Origin: Pseudomonadota bacterium | GTDB taxonomy: Bacteria; Pseudomonadota; Gammaproteobacteria; Burkholderiales; Burkholderiaceae_C | NCBI GenBank assembly: GCA_021819435.1 | Contig: JAKARB010000009.1 | Span: forward strand, 1-64,000 | DNA: 64,000 nucleotides | Reading direction: 5' to 3' | In this document: piece after piece, positions 1 to 5,828 of the stretch | How the letters are laid out: each line of letters begins with the position of its first letter | Position numbering within the stretch: position 1 is the first letter of the stretch | The notes under the pieces: generated by a model | Told to the model about the DNA's origin: nothing | What the model saw: the letters and a program-made list of their open reading frames with translations, nothing else | The model's database searches: none | Program-made: the position numbers and the translations under genes

Positions 1-180
1 AACTCCCGCCGACGCGTGCGCTTCGTCGACGTTCCCAATCCAAGGCTGCTCTGCTTCATGGGCTCAATGGTCTTAGGCAATCAGGTCGGGGCCAAGCACA
101 TGTCTGAGCGGTTTATGCAGACCTTCCCTTACCGGAGGGGCAAGGTGTTGCACTTCAGATTTGAGACCGCCGGCTCATAG
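1..180 (+). CDS. C-terminal fragment of an unidentified protein (cut by window edge)
   Basis: The first frame is open from base 1 to a TAG at 178-180, giving the last 59 residues of a protein whose start lies outside the window. The tail is basic and moderately hydrophobic (it contains NPRLLCFMGSMVLGNQVGA) and ends in HFRFETAGS. I do not recognise the family. It points towards the pilin gene, which is on the opposite strand, so the two are convergent. That this is a real gene is inferred only from an unbroken frame ending just before a terminator-like repeat. Confidence 0.4.
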   Translation, partial: NSRRRVRFVDVPNPRLLCFMGSMVLGNQVGAKHMSERFMQTFPYRRGKVLHFRFETAGS

Positions 181-302
181 CACGCCTGGATCAGTGCCCG
201 TGTTGCGGCCGCGTAGGTGAAAACTACTTTTGTGGCAAAGTAGGATTAGCAATCATGTGTACCGAAATTAGCTTACCGATGACACAAGGGCACCACGTTC
301 CA

Positions 303-336
303 AAATAGAGACGCCCCTCACGAGACATCTCTATTT
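303..336 (-). terminator. Terminator-like inverted repeat downstream of pilA
   Basis: The 9-base arms AAATAGAGA (303-311) and TCTCTATTT (328-336) are perfectly complementary around a 16-base loop. Read on the minus strand the second arm runs into TTTTGG. It lies 18 bases past the pilin stop codon, between convergent genes, so it could end transcription of pilA. The loop is long and the stem AT-rich, so this is a moderate call. Bases 181-302 hold nothing else I can support. Confidence 0.45.
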
Positions 337-353
337 CACTCATGCGCCCGCTA

Positions 354-857
354 TCAGGTACGGCAAGCTGCAGGCACGTATTTTCCCGCCAGGGTGCCCG
401 CAGCAGCATTAGTATTGGCATTCGTGCTGCCCGCAGCCTTGCACACCCATGTCACCGAGCCCGTCGTGGGAGGGGTAGAGCCCGTAGTAGTCCCAGACAG
501 ATTACCACCAGCAGCCGCTGTACCGTCCAGAGGGGTCAGCACAAGCGAATTGGAGCCTGCCGGTGCAACTGCCGTGGTGTATAGGATGGTGATTGCACCA
601 GTTGTCGGGCTGATCGCAACAGAGGTGACGTTGGGCGTCGCATTTGGAGCGGTCCAACCAGAATTAAATGGCGCACCATTTGCTGCGTTCTCTGCGACCG
701 CAATCTTTGCCGAATCTGCCAGGGACAAACCATCGGTCACCTTGGCGCGAATTGTGTAGTCCTGATAAGCCGGCAACGCCACAGCCGCCAAAATACCAAT
801 GATCGCCACGACGATCATCAGTTCGATCAGGGTGAAACCTTGTTGAACTCGCTTCAT
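354..857 (-). CDS. pilA: Type IV major pilin (PilA)
   Basis: 167-residue prepilin, the structural subunit of type IV pili used for twitching, adhesion and DNA uptake. The N-terminus is textbook: a short basic leader MKRVQQG, then the prepilin peptidase cut site G/F before [20 protein letters not shown], with Glu5 of the mature protein in place for methylated-Phe assembly. The rest is a Thr/Ala/Gly-rich head with a C-terminal cysteine pair (WVCK and PAACRT) able to form the D-region disulfide. The start is backed by a GAGGAG ribosome site a few bases upstream. A sigma-54-type promoter lies about 90 bases upstream. Base composition is visibly less GC-rich than in the genes to the right, as is usual for variable pilins. 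Confidence 0.96.
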   Translation of the reverse strand: MKRVQQGFTLIELMIVVAIIGILAAVALPAYQDYTIRAKVTDGLSLADSAKIAVAENAANGAPFNSGWTAPNATPNVTSVAISPTTGAITILYTTAVAPAGSNSLVLTPLDGTAAAGGNLSGTTTGSTPPTTGSVTWVCKAAGSTNANTNAAAGTLAGKYVPAACRT

Positions 858-942
858 GTTGAACTCCTCGGCCGCACAGGCCCACTGGTCAAAACTCTTT
901 GCAGTCAGCGACCGACACTTGCCGACCGCACGTCAGACACCG

Positions 943-959
943 TGCAGCCAGCGTGCCAG
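943..959 (-). promoter_or_regulatory. Sigma-54 (-24/-12) promoter for pilA
   Basis: On the minus strand the site reads CTGGCACGCTGGCTGCA. GG and GC are separated by exactly ten bases, matching the sigma-54 pattern TGGCAC-N5-TTGC except C for T in the -12 element. Transcription would start near 932, leaving a leader of about 75 bases before the pilin ATG. PilA is RpoN/PilR controlled in many proteobacteria, so the position fits. The rest of the 314-base gap 858-1171 shows no gene. Its only other visible element is the palindrome at 1084-1098. Confidence 0.7.
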
Positions 960-1083
960 CTTTCAGCCCCTGAAAAACCGTGATTTCTTGCGCGATTTCC
1001 CGCAGCCCACTAGGTGCAACGAACGCACTTGGTCGGATGTGTTTCAGGAAGTCAGCCCAAAAACGTCACCCAGAGGTCTGAGC

Positions 1084-1098
1084 TGACCATTTTGGTCA
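1084..1098. promoter_or_regulatory. Palindrome upstream of ccdAB, possible operator
   Basis: TGACCA-TTT-TGGTCA is a perfect 6-base inverted repeat, 74 bases before the ccdA start. CcdA-CcdB complexes repress their own promoter by binding DNA there, so an operator role is plausible, but nothing else ties this palindrome to CcdA. A clear -35/-10 pair was not found beside it. Confidence 0.3.
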
Positions 1099-1171
1099 CC
1101 TCGCGAAGGCTTGCCCTTCACCTTCAAGCACACCCCCGCTAACATTTGCGCATACAACATGGAGACACATC

Positions 1172-1423
1172 ATGCGCATGACGGCTGTTGATCAACCCGC
1201 ATCCACCCGCAAGGCCACCAACGTCTCGCTGGGCGCCAACCTGCTGGCTGAAGCCAAGGCGTTGCGCATCAACGTTTCCCAAGCAGCAGAAGCGGGTCTG
1301 AGCCAGGCGGTGGCGGCCAAGCGCGCCGAGCTGTGGTTGCAGGCCAACCTCGAAGCGCTTGAAAGCTCCAACGCTCACGTGGAACGCAACGGCCTGCCGC
1401 TCGCTCGGCACAGGCAGTTCTGA
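1172..1423 (+). CDS. ccdA: CcdA-family antitoxin
   Basis: 83-residue protein with the two-part CcdA layout: an N-terminal ribbon-helix-helix-like segment (ATNVSLGANLLAEAKALRIN) that would dimerise and bind DNA, and a C-terminal acidic/aromatic tail (AELWLQANLEALESSN, ending NGLPLARHRQF) that in the family wraps the CcdB toxin. GGAG at 1161-1164 sits 7 bases before this ATG. A second ATG two codons later is possible. The stop codon overlaps the ATG of ccdB by one base (TGATG), implying translational coupling. Together they form a type II toxin-antitoxin pair acting on DNA gyrase; here it is chromosomal rather than plasmid-borne as far as the window shows. Confidence 0.88.
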   Translation: MRMTAVDQPASTRKATNVSLGANLLAEAKALRINVSQAAEAGLSQAVAAKRAELWLQANLEALESSNAHVERNGLPLARHRQF

Positions 1424-1722
1424 TGGCGAGGTTTTCGGTCTACGCCAATCCGGAGGGGGCGGGCTACCTGATGGATGTGCAGGCCAACCTGCTCAGCCAA
1501 CTCAACACGCGGGTGGTGGTGCCGTTGATGCCGTCTACGGCTGCCCCAAAACCTGCGCAGGCACTGAACCCGGTGTTCGACATCGAGGGCACGCCTCACG
1601 TGCTGGTCACGCAATTCATGGCCGCTGTGCCCTGCAGCCTGCTCAAGACCCAGGTTTTCAGCGCCCAGGACCGGGCCCGCGAAGTGGTGGCTGCGCTCGA
1701 TTGCCTGTTCCAGGGGGTTTGA
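1423..1722 (+). CDS. ccdB: CcdB-family gyrase toxin
   Basis: 99 residues, close to the 101 of F-plasmid CcdB, starting MARFSVYANPEG as is typical. The family poisons DNA gyrase by trapping the GyrA-DNA cleavage complex, and the last three residues (Trp-Gly-Ile in F CcdB) are essential for that. Here the C-terminus reads LDCLFQGV, so Gly is kept but the tryptophan position is Gln. Many chromosomal CcdB copies differ here, and some have lost toxicity. The gene is coupled to ccdA by a one-base overlap. It ends one base before the convergent nucleotidyltransferase gene, with no room for a terminator. Confidence 0.88.
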   Translation: MARFSVYANPEGAGYLMDVQANLLSQLNTRVVVPLMPSTAAPKPAQALNPVFDIEGTPHVLVTQFMAAVPCSLLKTQVFSAQDRAREVVAALDCLFQGV

Positions 1723-2244
1723 TCAGCCCTGTGTCGACAACCACGCCAACAGCCGATCCTGCTGGCCAGCCCCGACCGGCAACGCACGAACCAATGCAGC
1801 CAAGGTCTCGGCATTCACAATGCCGTGCTTCAAGGCTTCGCGCACGAACACCCAGTCCTTGTCGCGCCCCGCAGCCAGCTTGGCCGCACACAAATCGGAC
1901 GGATCCAGGCACAGCCCCACCTTCAGATCGGTGTTCTGGTTCTGCAAGCGAACCAGGCGCCCTTGCCACCCTTCAGGCAGCACAGCAGTTTCCGGCCCAA
2001 CGCCTTGCGCGTAGTAGCCAAAACGTTCGTGAAATGGCGAGCCTTCGCCGATGGCACCATCGATCAAATCCGCCAGTTCAGGCATGTTGGCCGGATAAAT
2101 GTCAGCTTCCATCGACACCGTCAGCGAATCCGGAGGGTTGGGCACCGCGCCCAGGATCGACTGGCTGCCCACCACGACCACCTCGTAATCGTTGGTGATG
2201 GCCGACGCAGCCCGAATCAGGTGCTCCAGCTCATGCCTTTGCAT
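1723..2244 (-). CDS. Nucleotidyltransferase-fold protein (DUF6036/AbiEii-like)
   Basis: 173 residues. An early VVVVGSQSILG segment followed by SMEADIYPAN matches the Gly-Ser ... Asp-x-Asp layout of minimal nucleotidyltransferases used as toxins (AbiEii/MenT type, or DUF6036). The acidic pair is E-A-D rather than the usual D-x-D, so activity is uncertain. A later conserved-looking block (DPSDLCAAKLAAGRDKDWVFVREAL) resembles the helical part of DUF6036 proteins. The gene starts inside the last 14 bases of the upstream small gene, the coupling expected of a toxin-antitoxin-like pair. The family assignment is from motif memory. The toxin role is inference. Confidence 0.65.
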   Translation of the reverse strand: MQRHELEHLIRAASAITNDYEVVVVGSQSILGAVPNPPDSLTVSMEADIYPANMPELADLIDGAIGEGSPFHERFGYYAQGVGPETAVLPEGWQGRLVRLQNQNTDLKVGLCLDPSDLCAAKLAAGRDKDWVFVREALKHGIVNAETLAALVRALPVGAGQQDRLLAWLSTQG

Positions 2245-2563
2245 GGGGGCTCCGCCATTGCTTGATGATCGCGAACCGTTCTTGCGAGGTCAGCAGGCAA
2301 GCAAGAGGCGAGCTCTGGCGCAGTTGGGCTGCGCGCTCGGTTTCTTCCAAGGCCGCTGAGAGGGCCCCCTGCCCACCATCGGAATCGAGCAAGCGCTGCC
2401 ACTCATCCAGCGCTGGGGCGGTGCGGGCAGAGGAAGCCTCGCGCCAGCGAGCCAGGATTGAGCGCGCGCGCTCCAACAGCGCCGGCTCACGCTCAAGCTT
2501 TTCCACGGCCAGCCTGTGGATGGCCAAGCTGCGGCGGTCAAGGTCTGAGTGCTGCAAAGGCAT
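2231..2563 (-). CDS. Small helical protein paired with the nucleotidyltransferase, unknown function
   Basis: 110 residues, predicted mostly helical and charged (SLAIHRLAVEKLEREPALLE, SILARWREA), with no signal peptide or membrane segment. It overlaps the downstream nucleotidyltransferase gene by 14 bases, so the two are made together. By position it would be the antitoxin or partner. I do not recognise a DNA-binding motif in it. A weak AGGT precedes the ATG by about 13 bases. Confidence 0.6.
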   Translation of the reverse strand: MPLQHSDLDRRSLAIHRLAVEKLEREPALLERARSILARWREASSARTAPALDEWQRLLDSDGGQGALSAALEETERAAQLRQSSPLACLLTSQERFAIIKQWRSPHAKA

Positions 2564-2611
2564 GGGGGAACAAGCTACCTCAAGAAAGGCAAAAGCGTCA
2601 ATCCGAATGCG

Positions 2612-3028
2612 CTACGCCACCGCAAACGGATTGAACACCTCCATGCCAAACGCCTTGAAATCAGCCACATTCCTGCTCGCCACGGTCAAGCCGTGCACTT
2701 GCGCCGTGGCAGCGATCATGGCGTCTTCGTAGAGTGTGTCGGACTTCCTGTGCATCAGCCGCGCCCATGCCCGGAACGCCTCGGCATCCATCGGCAGCAC
2801 GTTGTAGGCAGCCGCCAGCAAGCCCAGCCAGCTTTCGATTTCTGTCGCCTTGCCCGGATCCTGCTCGCGTGTCAGCTCGATGCCCGCTTGCACTTCGCCC
2901 AGGGTCACCGCAGACAGGTACAGCTTGGCTTCGTCAATCGATTCCAACCAGGCCACCACGCCACCATGCGGACGTGGTTTGCGGAGTTCAGACACCACAT
3001 TCGTGTCCAGCAAGTAGCCAGCCGTCAC
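2612..3028 (-). CDS. vapC: VapC-type PIN-domain toxin ribonuclease
   Basis: 138 residues with the PIN-domain acidic set in place: D8 in LLDTNVVSEL, E45 in TLGEVQAG, D102 in LYEDAMIAATA and D123 near the end (ASRNVADF). Such proteins are Mg2+-dependent RNases that stop translation when the antitoxin is lost. The LLDTNVVSELR start resembles the FitB/VapC branch. The start codon is GTG, overlapping the antitoxin stop as GTGA, so translation is coupled. Length is normal for the family and the active site looks complete, so it should be functional. Confidence 0.92.
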   Translation of the reverse strand: MTAGYLLDTNVVSELRKPRPHGGVVAWLESIDEAKLYLSAVTLGEVQAGIELTREQDPGKATEIESWLGLLAAAYNVLPMDAEAFRAWARLMHRKSDTLYEDAMIAATAQVHGLTVASRNVADFKAFGMEVFNPFAVA

Positions 3029-3282
3029 AGCAGAGGCTCCACCTTGCGACGCTTGCCCTGCCCCCGTGGCGGCACGAGCTCATTCGCGCGAGCATGTTCG
3101 GAGAGGAGCAGTTGTTTGAGCGAAGGTCGGGCAGCCGCCTGCAAGCGGCGCCATTCCTGCACCGGCACCAGCACGGCAGCTTCGGTGCCTCGCCGGGTCA
3201 CCATTTGCGGCCCTTCGATCAGGCATGCGTCCAGGAACTCGCTGAACCGTGCTTTCGCATCTTGAACTGGCCATGTGTGCAT
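3025..3282 (-). CDS. Phd/YefM-type antitoxin
   Basis: Antitoxin partner of the VapC just downstream. The sequence from MHTWPVQDAKARFSEFLDAC is the classic Phd/YefM N-terminal DNA-binding motif (x-W-x-V-x-x-A-K-x-x-F), followed by GPQMVTRRGTEAAVLVPVQE. An ATG eight codons further upstream (3306) is also in frame, but that codon lies inside a palindrome that looks like the operator. The extra residues also do not fit the family, so I place the start at 3282 (85 residues). The basic C-terminus (GQGKRRKVEPLL) would contact the toxin. It overlaps the vapC start by four bases. Confidence 0.88.
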   Translation of the reverse strand: MHTWPVQDAKARFSEFLDACLIEGPQMVTRRGTEAAVLVPVQEWRRLQAAARPSLKQLLLSEHARANELVPPRGQGKRRKVEPLL

Positions 3283-3296
3283 TGCAGACCCAAAAT

Positions 3297-3316
3297 AACT
3301 AGTCATCTGACTAGTT
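3297..3316. promoter_or_regulatory. Operator palindrome of the phd/vapC operon
   Basis: AACTAGTCA-TC-TGACTAGTT is a perfect 9-base inverted repeat with a two-base centre. It sits just upstream of the chosen antitoxin start and touches the -10 element of the predicted promoter. Phd-type antitoxins repress their own operon by binding such palindromes, so this is very likely the autoregulatory site. Confidence 0.75.
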
Positions 3317-3341
3317 TTACATGGCGCAAGTAAACAGTCAA
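3314..3341 (-). promoter_or_regulatory. Sigma-70-type promoter of phd/vapC
   Basis: On the minus strand a -35 TTGACT (3336-3341) and a -10 TAAAAC (3314-3319) are separated by 16 bases. The -10 overlaps the operator palindrome, so binding of the antitoxin complex would block RNA polymerase. The -10 match is modest. Confidence 0.55.
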
Positions 3342-3369
3342 CCCGCCCCCGGTAACCCTGGCCCCCGAC

Positions 3370-4182
3370 TCACTCTTCCGCCGGCGCATGAAACCGCAAC
3401 CCCTCCCGCAAAGGCTCGATTCGATGCCGGCTGTCCAGCGCCCTGACCTGCGAGAGCACCGCCGGCACCTCGCCGGGCTTGGGGTGGGTGATGAACACAC
3501 TCACTTCGCCATCGAGCTGTGCCAGCTCCCGCGCCAGCGTCTGCGGCGACAGGTGCCCGCTGATGTCCGCCAGGTGCGCCTCTTCGTTGCCAAAGGCGGT
3601 TTCGATCACCAGCTGCGCGATGCGCTTGCCCTGCAGGGCCTGCCACAAGGCCGGGTTGGGCCCCGTGTCACCCGTGAACACCCACCAGCCCTGCGGCGTT
3701 TCGATGCCGAAGCCGACCGCAGGCACGGTGTGCGCTGCGGGCAGCACGTGCACCAGCCGGTCGCCCAGGCCACCGCGCGCGGGAAAACGCAGCGCCTCGC
3801 CCACTTTGAACTCATGGAACACCAGCACCGGGTGCTGGGCGCTGGGCAAGCGCGTGAAGTCGGGCCAGATCACGCCGTTGAAAATGTGGTCGCGCAGGGC
3901 GGCCAACGTTTCGGGCAGGGCGTGGACGTGGATGGGGCGCAGCGCACTCAAACCGCCGCCGCCCATGCGCAGCTTGATGACCGTGTCGGCCAGCAGCGGG
4001 ATGCTGAGCACGTGGTCGAGGTGGCTGTGTGTGATGAGGATGTGGTCGATGCGGGCGAGTTCGTCCAGGCGCAGCTCGCCCACGCCGCTGCCGGCGTCGA
4101 TGAGGATGTCGTCGTCGAGCAGGAAGGACGTGGTGTGGCAGCGCGCCGCGATGGAGCCGAAGCAGCCGAGGACGCGGATCAT
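3370..4182 (-). CDS. Metallo-beta-lactamase-fold hydrolase, class II cyclic-nucleotide phosphodiesterase-like
   Basis: 270 residues. The zinc-binding signature THSHLDH (residues 51-57) is followed by further ligands in LPAAHTVPAVG, VFTGDTGPNP and VFITHPKPG, the layout of class II 3',5'-cyclic-nucleotide phosphodiesterases and related MBL-fold enzymes. The N-terminus MIRVLGCFGSIA and LIDAGSGVGEL also fit that branch. It is the last gene of a run with kinase, phosphatase and FHA genes, suggesting it tunes a nucleotide or phospho-signal in the same circuit. The actual substrate is not readable from sequence. No signal peptide is seen, so it should be cytoplasmic. Confidence 0.8.
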   Translation of the reverse strand: MIRVLGCFGSIAARCHTTSFLLDDDILIDAGSGVGELRLDELARIDHILITHSHLDHVLSIPLLADTVIKLRMGGGGLSALRPIHVHALPETLAALRDHIFNGVIWPDFTRLPSAQHPVLVFHEFKVGEALRFPARGGLGDRLVHVLPAAHTVPAVGFGIETPQGWWVFTGDTGPNPALWQALQGKRIAQLVIETAFGNEEAHLADISGHLSPQTLARELAQLDGEVSVFITHPKPGEVPAVLSQVRALDSRHRIEPLREGLRFHAPAEE

Positions 4183-4213
4183 GTTGGTGGCTCGCCTGGT
4201 TGAGCCGCTTCGT

Positions 4214-4939
4214 TCAGGCCTGAACGAACTGCATCTGGGTGCCGGCCAGCTCGATCACGTCGCCGCTCTTGAGGTGCACCGGGTCGGCCGCCACGGGCGA
4301 GCCATTGACCATCGGGCGGGCCGAGCCTTCGACGTGCGCGAACACGTAGCCACCTGGCCGCTTGGTGATGGACGCCACCTGCACGCCGGGCTTGCCCACC
4401 GTGGTGACCACCTTGGTCAGGGCGACCTCGCGGCCCGCCGCAGCGCCGTTGAGCACCTTGATGGAGGCCGGGCTCTGGCTGGGCAGGCTGCCAAACCCGC
4501 TGGGGCCCTGGGCAACGGCGGCGGCAAAAGCCCCGGGCGTCGAGGCGGCAGGCATGCCAGACGGCGCACCGGCGGCGGGCGCCTGGGCGCCCAGCGCGGT
4601 CGGCAAGGGGGTGCCGGGCCGCATGATCATGGTCTTTTCGTAGTCGGTGCCTTCGTCCGCCAGGAACTTGATCTTGTACTTGCCGATCTCGACCGTGTCG
4701 TTGTGTTGCAGCAGTTGCTTCTTGACGGCCTTGCCGTTGATGTAAGTGCCGTTGGTGCTGTTGAGGTCTTCGATGAAGACGCTGCCGCTGACCAGTTGCA
4801 GAACGGCATGTTCGCCACTGACCGCCAGGTTGTCGATCACGATGTCGTTGTATGGGCGACGACCGAGGGTGGTGCGGTCCTTCGTGACCTGGACTTCCTT
4901 GATCACCACGCCATCGAGTGAGACGACCAGTTTTCCCAT
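4214..4939 (-). CDS. FHA-domain protein (two FHA modules)
   Basis: 241 residues. The first forkhead-associated domain (about 20-95) has every signature element: GRRPYND (26-32), SGEH (41-44) and NSTNGTYING (60-69), which bind phosphothreonine. A Pro/Ala-rich linker (about 105-155) leads to a second, degenerate FHA-like module (about 160-241: TTVGKPGVQVASITKR, PMVNGSPVAADPVHLKSGDV) that lacks the SxxH arginine/serine set. EKTMIMRP just after domain one holds a threonine that the neighbouring kinase could phosphorylate. The gene lies between the PP2C phosphatase and the phosphodiesterase with short gaps, so it is probably the readout or adaptor of the kinase. Confidence 0.92.
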   Translation of the reverse strand: MGKLVVSLDGVVIKEVQVTKDRTTLGRRPYNDIVIDNLAVSGEHAVLQLVSGSVFIEDLNSTNGTYINGKAVKKQLLQHNDTVEIGKYKIKFLADEGTDYEKTMIMRPGTPLPTALGAQAPAAGAPSGMPAASTPGAFAAAVAQGPSGFGSLPSQSPASIKVLNGAAAGREVALTKVVTTVGKPGVQVASITKRPGGYVFAHVEGSARPMVNGSPVAADPVHLKSGDVIELAGTQMQFVQA

Positions 4940-4981
4940 GCGGAACCTCTACGTTATGGATCTTGATGTGTGTGGAGACGT

Positions 4982-5782
4982 TCAGCCCAGGCCAGCGAGG
5001 CGCTTGAAAGGCCACCAGGATCTGGGCGCGGGTTCAGCAACTCCCTGGGCGCGCACCAGAACGACCGCAATATTATCCCGCCCGCCCGCCTCGTTGGCGG
5101 CCGCGACCAGGGCGGCGCCCATCTCAGGGAGGTTTTGGTGCTGGGCCATGACTTCGGCGATCTGGTGGTCTCGGAGCATGTCGGACAGGCCGTCCGAGCA
5201 CATCAGGTAGACGTCGCCAGACTGGATTTCGTGCTGGTGGGTTTCGAGCTGGGCCATGTCCTCGACGCCCAGGGCCCGGGTGACGAGGTTCTTGTTGGCC
5301 GCGAACTGCGCCTGTTCGGGCGTGAGCATGCCAGCGTCGATCTGCTCTTGCAGTAACGAATGGTCTTTGGTGACCTGCTGCAACACCCCGGCGCGCAGGC
5401 GGTAGCCACGCGAATCGCCGATGTGGCCCAGCAGGAGCCGGCCGGAGCGGAAGACCCCAACCACCAGGGTGGTGCCCATGCCCGCGTACATCGGGTTGGA
5501 GTTGGCCGCGCCGAAGATGGCCCGATTGGCGTTGTCGACGCAGATGTCCATGGCGCGGCGCACATCGCCGTCGCTGGCCTGGGGGGCGGCTTCGTTCAGC
5601 CAGCGACCAAGCTCGGCGCTGATGAACTCACAGGCCATGCCGCTGGCGACTTCGCCTGCCGCGTAGCCGCCCATGCCATCGGCCAGCACAGCCAGCGCGC
5701 ACGACGGGTCGATGGCGACGCTGTCCTCGTTGTTGCTGCGGACGCGACCGGTGTCGGTCTGACTGTAGAACTCGAACTCCAT
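4982..5782 (-). CDS. PP2C-family Ser/Thr protein phosphatase
   Basis: 266 residues with the full PP2C (Stp1/PrpC) motif series: TGRVRSNNEDS, LADGMGGYAAGEVAS (metal-binding Asp35), GDSRGYRLRAG, MCSDGLSDML and GGRDNIAVVLV. It is a Mn2+/Mg2+-dependent soluble phosphatase that removes phosphate from Ser/Thr. It lies 46 bases downstream of the kinase gene and upstream of the FHA gene, so it is most likely the kinase's counter-enzyme. Length is typical and no residue of the metal core seems missing. Confidence 0.95.
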   Translation of the reverse strand: MEFEFYSQTDTGRVRSNNEDSVAIDPSCALAVLADGMGGYAAGEVASGMACEFISAELGRWLNEAAPQASDGDVRRAMDICVDNANRAIFGAANSNPMYAGMGTTLVVGVFRSGRLLLGHIGDSRGYRLRAGVLQQVTKDHSLLQEQIDAGMLTPEQAQFAANKNLVTRALGVEDMAQLETHQHEIQSGDVYLMCSDGLSDMLRDHQIAEVMAQHQNLPEMGAALVAAANEAGGRDNIAVVLVRAQGVAEPAPRSWWPFKRLAGLG

Positions 5783-5828
5783 GGGGAAATTGTCGCCGGG
5801 TTATCGGGGTGCGGGCACAGGGATGTCG

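Noticed and set aside
224-421. 65-residue open frame overlapping the end of pilA
   Set aside because: It shares its first part with the pilin gene in another frame and covers the terminator-like repeat; no ribosome site.
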